Assembly: GCF_016735675.1 (NCBI RefSeq)
Contig: NZ_JAERSG010000001.1
Span: forward strand, 1-64,000
DNA from: Nocardioides baculatus
GTDB taxonomy: Bacteria > Actinomycetota > Actinomycetes > Propionibacteriales > Nocardioidaceae
Length of the DNA: 64,000 bases
Direction of reading: 5' to 3'
A program made the translations under genes and the position numbers. Positions 61,126 through 64,000 of this stretch are shown piece after piece. How positions within the stretch are numbered: the stretch's first letter is position 1; the number at the start of each line of letters is the position of its first letter. Under the pieces are notes generated by a model. It did no database searches. It saw only the letters and a program-made list of their open reading frames with translations, and was not told the DNA's origin.

Positions 61126-62175
61126 TCAGACGGAGCAGCCGACCGTCACGGGCTCGTTGACGAGGGTGACCCCGAACTCCCGGCGTACGCCGTCGCGGAC
61201 CTCGCGGGCGAGGGTGAGCAGCTCCTCGGTGGTCGCGCCGCCGCGGTTGGTGAGGGCGAGGGTGTGCTTGGTCGACAGCGACACCCGCTCCCCCGCGGCC
61301 GCGCTCGTCCAGCCCTTGCCGAAGCCGGCGTGCTCGATGAGCCAGCCGGCGCTGGACTTGACCGTGCCGTCGGGCTGCTCCCAGCGCGGGGCGTCGGCCG
61401 GGAGGGCGTCGGCCTCCTCCGGCGTGAGGAAGGGGTTGGTGAAGAACGACCCGGCGCTCCACGTGTCGTGGTCGTCGGCGTCGAGCACCATGCCCTTGCC
61501 GCGGCGCAGGTCGAGGACCGCAGCGCGTACGTCGGCGAGCGGGGCGCGCCGCCCCTCCTCGACGCCCAGCGTGCGGGCGAGCTCGGCGTAGCGGATCGGT
61601 GCGCCCAGGGCGCCCTGGCGGAGCTGGAAGGTGACGTCGAGGACGACGTGGCGGCCCGGGTCGGCCTTGAACCGGCTCGAGCGGTAGCCGAACTGGCACT
61701 CCGCCGCCGCGAAGGAGCGGACGCCGTTGAGCGTGCGGTCCCACACCCGCACCCGGGCGATGGTCTGCGAGACCTCCTGGCCGTAGGCGCCGACGTTCTG
61801 GATGGGGGTGGCGCCGACGGACCCCGGGATGCCGGAGAGCGCCTCGATCCCGACCCAGCCGCGGGACACCGCCTCCGCGACGAGGTCGTCCCATCCGGCC
61901 CCGGCGGCGACGGTGACGGTGGCACCCGAGCAGGTCGGGTCGCTCGAGTCGTCGGCGTCGGTCGTCATCCCGGTGGTCGCGACCTCGACGACCCGGCCGT
62001 CGAAGCCGGCGTCGGCCACGACGAGGTTGGACCCGCCGCCGAGGACGAGGACGGGCGTCCCGGCCGCGTCGGCCTCGGAGACCGCCGCGACGAGCTCGTC
62101 CTCGGTCGTCGCCCGCACCCACTCGCGACCCGGCCCGCCGAGGCGGAGGGTCGTGTGGTCGCGCAGGTCAGGCAC
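61126..62175 (-). CDS. murB: UDP-N-acetylenolpyruvoylglucosamine reductase
   Basis: The 349-residue protein has the FAD-binding MurB motifs TTLRLGGPGREWVRA, VLVLGGGSNLVVAD and GIEALSGIPGSVGATPIQNV followed by GAYGQEV, plus GRSSRF-like YRSSRFK and the C-terminal AGWLIEHAGFGKGW. It makes UDP-N-acetylmuramic acid for peptidoglycan in the cytoplasm. The GTG start overlaps hadB by 8 nt. An inverted repeat GCTCCGT/ACGGAGC spans its stop codon. Confidence 0.95.
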   Translation of the reverse strand: MPDLRDHTTLRLGGPGREWVRATTEDELVAAVSEADAAGTPVLVLGGGSNLVVADAGFDGRVVEVATTGMTTDADDSSDPTCSGATVTVAAGAGWDDLVAEAVSRGWVGIEALSGIPGSVGATPIQNVGAYGQEVSQTIARVRVWDRTLNGVRSFAAAECQFGYRSSRFKADPGRHVVLDVTFQLRQGALGAPIRYAELARTLGVEEGRRAPLADVRAAVLDLRRGKGMVLDADDHDTWSAGSFFTNPFLTPEEADALPADAPRWEQPDGTVKSSAGWLIEHAGFGKGWTSAAAGERVSLSTKHTLALTNRGGATTEELLTLAREVRDGVRREFGVTLVNEPVTVGCSV

Positions 62176-62557
62176 GCACGACCGCCTTGGGCATGCCGAG
62201 CACCTTCTGGCCGTCGCAGGTGACCTCGAGCGCGAGGGTGACGAGGCCGTCGGCGACCGACTTCACGGTGCCGGCCACGACGACGTCCGCACCGCCCTCG
62301 GCGGGTACGACGACGGGGCTGGTGAACTTCGCGCCGAGGTCCACGACCTCGGCGCCGTCGGTCCACTCGGCGACGGCGCGACCGACCAGGGCGAGGGTGT
62401 ACATCCCGTGCGCGATGACGCCCGGCAGGCCCACGCTGCGAGCGACGTCCTCGTCCTGGTGGATCGGGTTCTGGTCGCCGCTCGCGTCGGCGTACGCCAC
62501 GAGGTCGGCGCGGGTGACCGTGAAGGTCTTCGGCTCGAGGATGTCTCCGGTGTTCAC
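62168..62557 (-). CDS. hadB: (3R)-hydroxyacyl-ACP dehydratase subunit HadB-like (MaoC family)
   Basis: The 129-residue hot-dog protein has the hydratase-2 catalytic motif YADASGDQNPIHQDEDVARS (Asp and His) and GVIAHGMYTLALVGRAV. In mycobacteria HadB is the catalytic partner of HadA in the FAS-II dehydration step. In an organism without mycolic acids the pair may serve general fatty acid synthesis. Its GTG overlaps the hadA stop by 4 nt. Confidence 0.88.
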   Translation of the reverse strand: MNTGDILEPKTFTVTRADLVAYADASGDQNPIHQDEDVARSVGLPGVIAHGMYTLALVGRAVAEWTDGAEVVDLGAKFTSPVVVPAEGGADVVVAGTVKSVADGLVTLALEVTCDGQKVLGMPKAVVRA

Positions 62558-62949
62558 GAGGTGGCTCCCGAGTGGACGAGGGTGGCCTTGCCGGTGCAGA
62601 CGACCGCGCCGGTGGCGTCGGTGATCTCGCTGGCGGTGCCGATGATGTCGGCGCCGCCGATCTGGCGCAGGCCGGTGACGGTGAGCCTCGCGGTGAGCTC
62701 GTCGCCCACCGTGATCGGGCGCTCGTAGGCGAAGCGCTGCTCGCCGTGGACGATGCGGTGGAGGTCGATCTGCTCGGCGTCGAGGAAGGCCATCATGGCG
62801 TCGAAGGCGAGGACGATCGGGAAGGTCGGCGGGACGTCGTCACCGGGGTGGCCGACAGCGCTTGCGAAGGCGCCGATCCGCTCCCGGGTGACGGTCAGCG
62901 GGGCCGGCGCGGGGAACTCACGCCCCACCAGCGAGGGGTCGACAGGCAT
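62554..62949 (-). CDS. hadA: (3R)-hydroxyacyl-ACP dehydratase subunit HadA-like (MaoC N-terminal type)
   Basis: The 131-residue hot-dog protein begins PVDPSLVGREFPAPAPLTVT, the FAS1-like dehydratase N-terminal pattern, and has HGEQRFAYERPITVGDELTA in the substrate-side region but lacks the catalytic Asp-His of HadB, as HadA does. It pairs with HadB. TAGGGT lies 6 nt before the ATG, so the transcript of hadA-hadB-murB is probably leaderless. Confidence 0.87.
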   Translation of the reverse strand: MPVDPSLVGREFPAPAPLTVTRERIGAFASAVGHPGDDVPPTFPIVLAFDAMMAFLDAEQIDLHRIVHGEQRFAYERPITVGDELTARLTVTGLRQIGGADIIGTASEITDATGAVVCTGKATLVHSGATS

Positions 62950-62993
62950 GCCACGACCCTAGCCGGGTGCGCCGCGGTCGTAGAAACACGACA

Positions 62994-63019
62994 ACCCGTC
63001 CGAGCGGACTCGGACGGGT
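62994..63019 (-). terminator. Terminator hairpin after rpmG
   Basis: ACCCGTCCGAG and CTCGGACGGGT form a perfect 11-bp stem around CGGA, 20 nt past the rpmG stop. Confidence 0.8.
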
Positions 63020-63038
63020 CGGGGTGGAGCGAGAAGCG

Positions 63039-63209
63039 TCAGCGGGTCTCGCGGTGCACCGTGTGCCGGCGCTCGCGGGGGCAGAACTTCTTCAGCTCGA
63101 TGCGGTCGGGGTCGTTGCGCCGGTTCTTCTTGGTGATGTAGTTGCGCTCCTTGCACTCGGTGCACGCGAGCGTGATCTTGGGGCGAACGTCAGACGACTT
63201 GCTGGCCAT
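63039..63209 (-). CDS. rpmG: 50S ribosomal protein L33
   Basis: The 56-residue protein reads [20 protein letters not shown] and continues [20 protein letters not shown] and ends with [10 protein letters not shown]. This is L33 of the type with a CxxC pair (CTEC); the second cysteine pair is reduced to a single cysteine in KKFCPRERR, as in zinc-independent or partly degenerate forms. It lies between tRNA-Met and hadA, the same order as in mycobacteria. Confidence 0.95.
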   Translation of the reverse strand: MASKSSDVRPKITLACTECKERNYITKKNRRNDPDRIELKKFCPRERRHTVHRETR

Positions 63210-63259
63210 GGGAGAACCTTTTCGTTGCAGGTGGTGCGGGAGACTGCTGAATTTGGTGG

Positions 63260-63333
63260 TAGCGGGGGCGGGACTCGAACCCGCGACACCACGATTATGA
63301 GCCGTGTGCTCTAACCACCTGAGCTACCCCGCC
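63260..63333 (-). tRNA. tRNA-Met (CAT)
   Basis: The complement strand gives a cloverleaf with acceptor GGCGGGG/CCCCGCT (one G-T pair), D arm GCTCAGGTGGTTAGAGC, anticodon loop with CAT in GGCTCATAATC, T arm CGGGTTCGAGTCCCG and discriminator A, followed by an encoded CCA at 63257-63259. Confidence 0.93.
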
Positions 63334-63371
63334 GCGGAGGCCGGACGACCCCGGGGGGAGATCCGATCCAG

Positions 63372-63444
63372 AGCCCCTTTACGGAATCGAACCGTAGACC
63401 TTCTCCTTACCATGGAGACGCTCTGCCGACTGAGCTAAAGGGGC
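63372..63444 (-). tRNA. tRNA-Thr (GGT)
   Basis: The complement strand folds with acceptor GCCCCTT/AAGGGGC, anticodon stem TCTCC/GGAGA around loop ATGGTAA (anticodon GGT), T arm CGGTTCGATTCCG and discriminator T. It pairs with tRNA-Met in the conserved order before rpmG. Confidence 0.93.
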
Positions 63445-63491
63445 AACGACGGAGAACGATACACACGCCCCTCGCGGGATGAGAAATCGGC

Positions 63492-64000
63492 TCAGGAGAC
63501 CGCTTTCGCTGCGTCCGCGGAGTCGTGGATCCGGGGCCATCCGACGGCCTCCTCCAGCTCGTAGGCGAGCCCCAGGAGGCGGGCCTCGCGACCCGCTCCG
63601 GCGCCCAGCATCATGCCGTGCGGGAGCCCGGCGGCGGTCGTCGCGAGCGGCAGGGAGATGGCCGGCTCGCCGGTCGCGTTCTGGAGCGGGGTGAAGGCCA
63701 CCCAGTCCATCAGCCGGGTCATGATCTCGTCGTAGTCCTGGTCCGGGCGCAGGTGCCCGACCCGGGGCGTCTCGGTCGCGAGCGTCGGCGTGAGGGTGAC
63801 GTCGTACGCCTGTCGGTGCTGGGCGGCGACGCGGCGCGAGGCGCGCAGCACGGCGATCGAGAACGGCTGCTTGTGGAGGTTGCGGCCGGCGTGCCTGGCC
63901 AGGCCGAGGGTGAGGTTGTCGAGCTTGCTGGGATCGAAGGTGTCGCCGTAGTCCTTGCGGCCGCGCTTGGCGATCACGTAGGCCAGCAGCGACCAGAACC
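63492..64000 (-). CDS. Amidase-family protein, C-terminal part
   Basis: The frame is open to the right edge, so the N-terminal catalytic part (Ser-Ser-Lys region) is outside the window. The 168 visible residues include DVTLTPTLATETPRVG, MDWVAFTPLQNATGEPAISL and LPHGMMLGAGAGREARLLGL, the C-terminal pattern of the amidase signature family (amide and ester hydrolases). The substrate cannot be told. It reads toward the tRNA genes. Confidence 0.85.
   Translation of the reverse strand, partial: FWSLLAYVIAKRGRKDYGDTFDPSKLDNLTLGLARHAGRNLHKQPFSIAVLRASRRVAAQHRQAYDVTLTPTLATETPRVGHLRPDQDYDEIMTRLMDWVAFTPLQNATGEPAISLPLATTAAGLPHGMMLGAGAGREARLLGLAYELEEAVGWPRIHDSADAAKAVS

Overview
The window is high-GC DNA from an actinobacterium. 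The order tRNA-Thr, tRNA-Met, rpmG, hadA, hadB, tRNA-Trp, secE, nusG, rplK, rplA, rplJ, rplL, rpoB, rpoC, a complete Mce transporter operon, and many genes with a -10 box 6-7 nt before the start codon all fit the Actinomycetes. The closest fit is Nocardioidaceae (Nocardioides-like); that assignment is inference from gene content, not a database match.

Layout. 1-1,860: accessory edge with an IS110-type transposase tail, an HNH/DUF222 remnant, two small hypothetical genes, a GNAT acetyltransferase and a short dispersed repeat. 1,945-8,677: metabolic genes (nitrilase-fold hydrolase, Fe-dependent alcohol dehydrogenase of the HOT type, tandem Nudix protein, membrane acyltransferase, PlsC-like acyltransferase, geranylgeranyl-reductase-type flavoprotein, secreted DUF4232 protein). 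8,756-16,404: rpoC and rpoB with a clear promoter. 16,510-27,720: a full Mce operon read leftward (mkl, two YrbE permeases, MceA-F, two Mce-associated membrane proteins, the last carrying a J-domain-like head).

27,818-53,598 is the most interesting part: a choline, glycine betaine and one-carbon island. Leftward units are betB-betA-smORF-proV-proW-proX, a BCCT carrier, and a dimethylglycine/sarcosine dehydrogenase with its own ETF pair. Rightward are purU-fhs and a corrinoid methyl-transfer set: an iclR gene, a B12-binding carrier protein, a methyl-B12:folate methyltransferase, a 2Fe-2S corrinoid reactivase and DUF1638, divergent from a non-pyrrolysine MttB-family methyltransferase. A MetF-like reductase closes the island. 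Read together, choline is imported and oxidised to glycine betaine, the first methyl group is taken by cobalamin chemistry, the next two by the flavoprotein, and the C1 units run through tetrahydrofolate to formate. Five promoters in the island carry the same pair of 17-bp palindromes (GTTGCGC-N3-GCGCAAC) spaced exactly 19 bp apart, which defines a regulon probably controlled by the IclR protein at 41,729-42,544.

53,584-63,444 returns to housekeeping genes: rplL, rplJ with a probable L10 leader, a stand-alone DnaB-like ATPase, a lipoprotein, rplA, rplK, nusG, secE, tRNA-Trp, an adenosine deaminase, murB, hadB, hadA, rpmG, tRNA-Met and tRNA-Thr. A partial amidase gene runs off the right edge. 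The Mce operon and the island therefore sit between rplL and rpoB, splitting a junction that is close in many bacteria.
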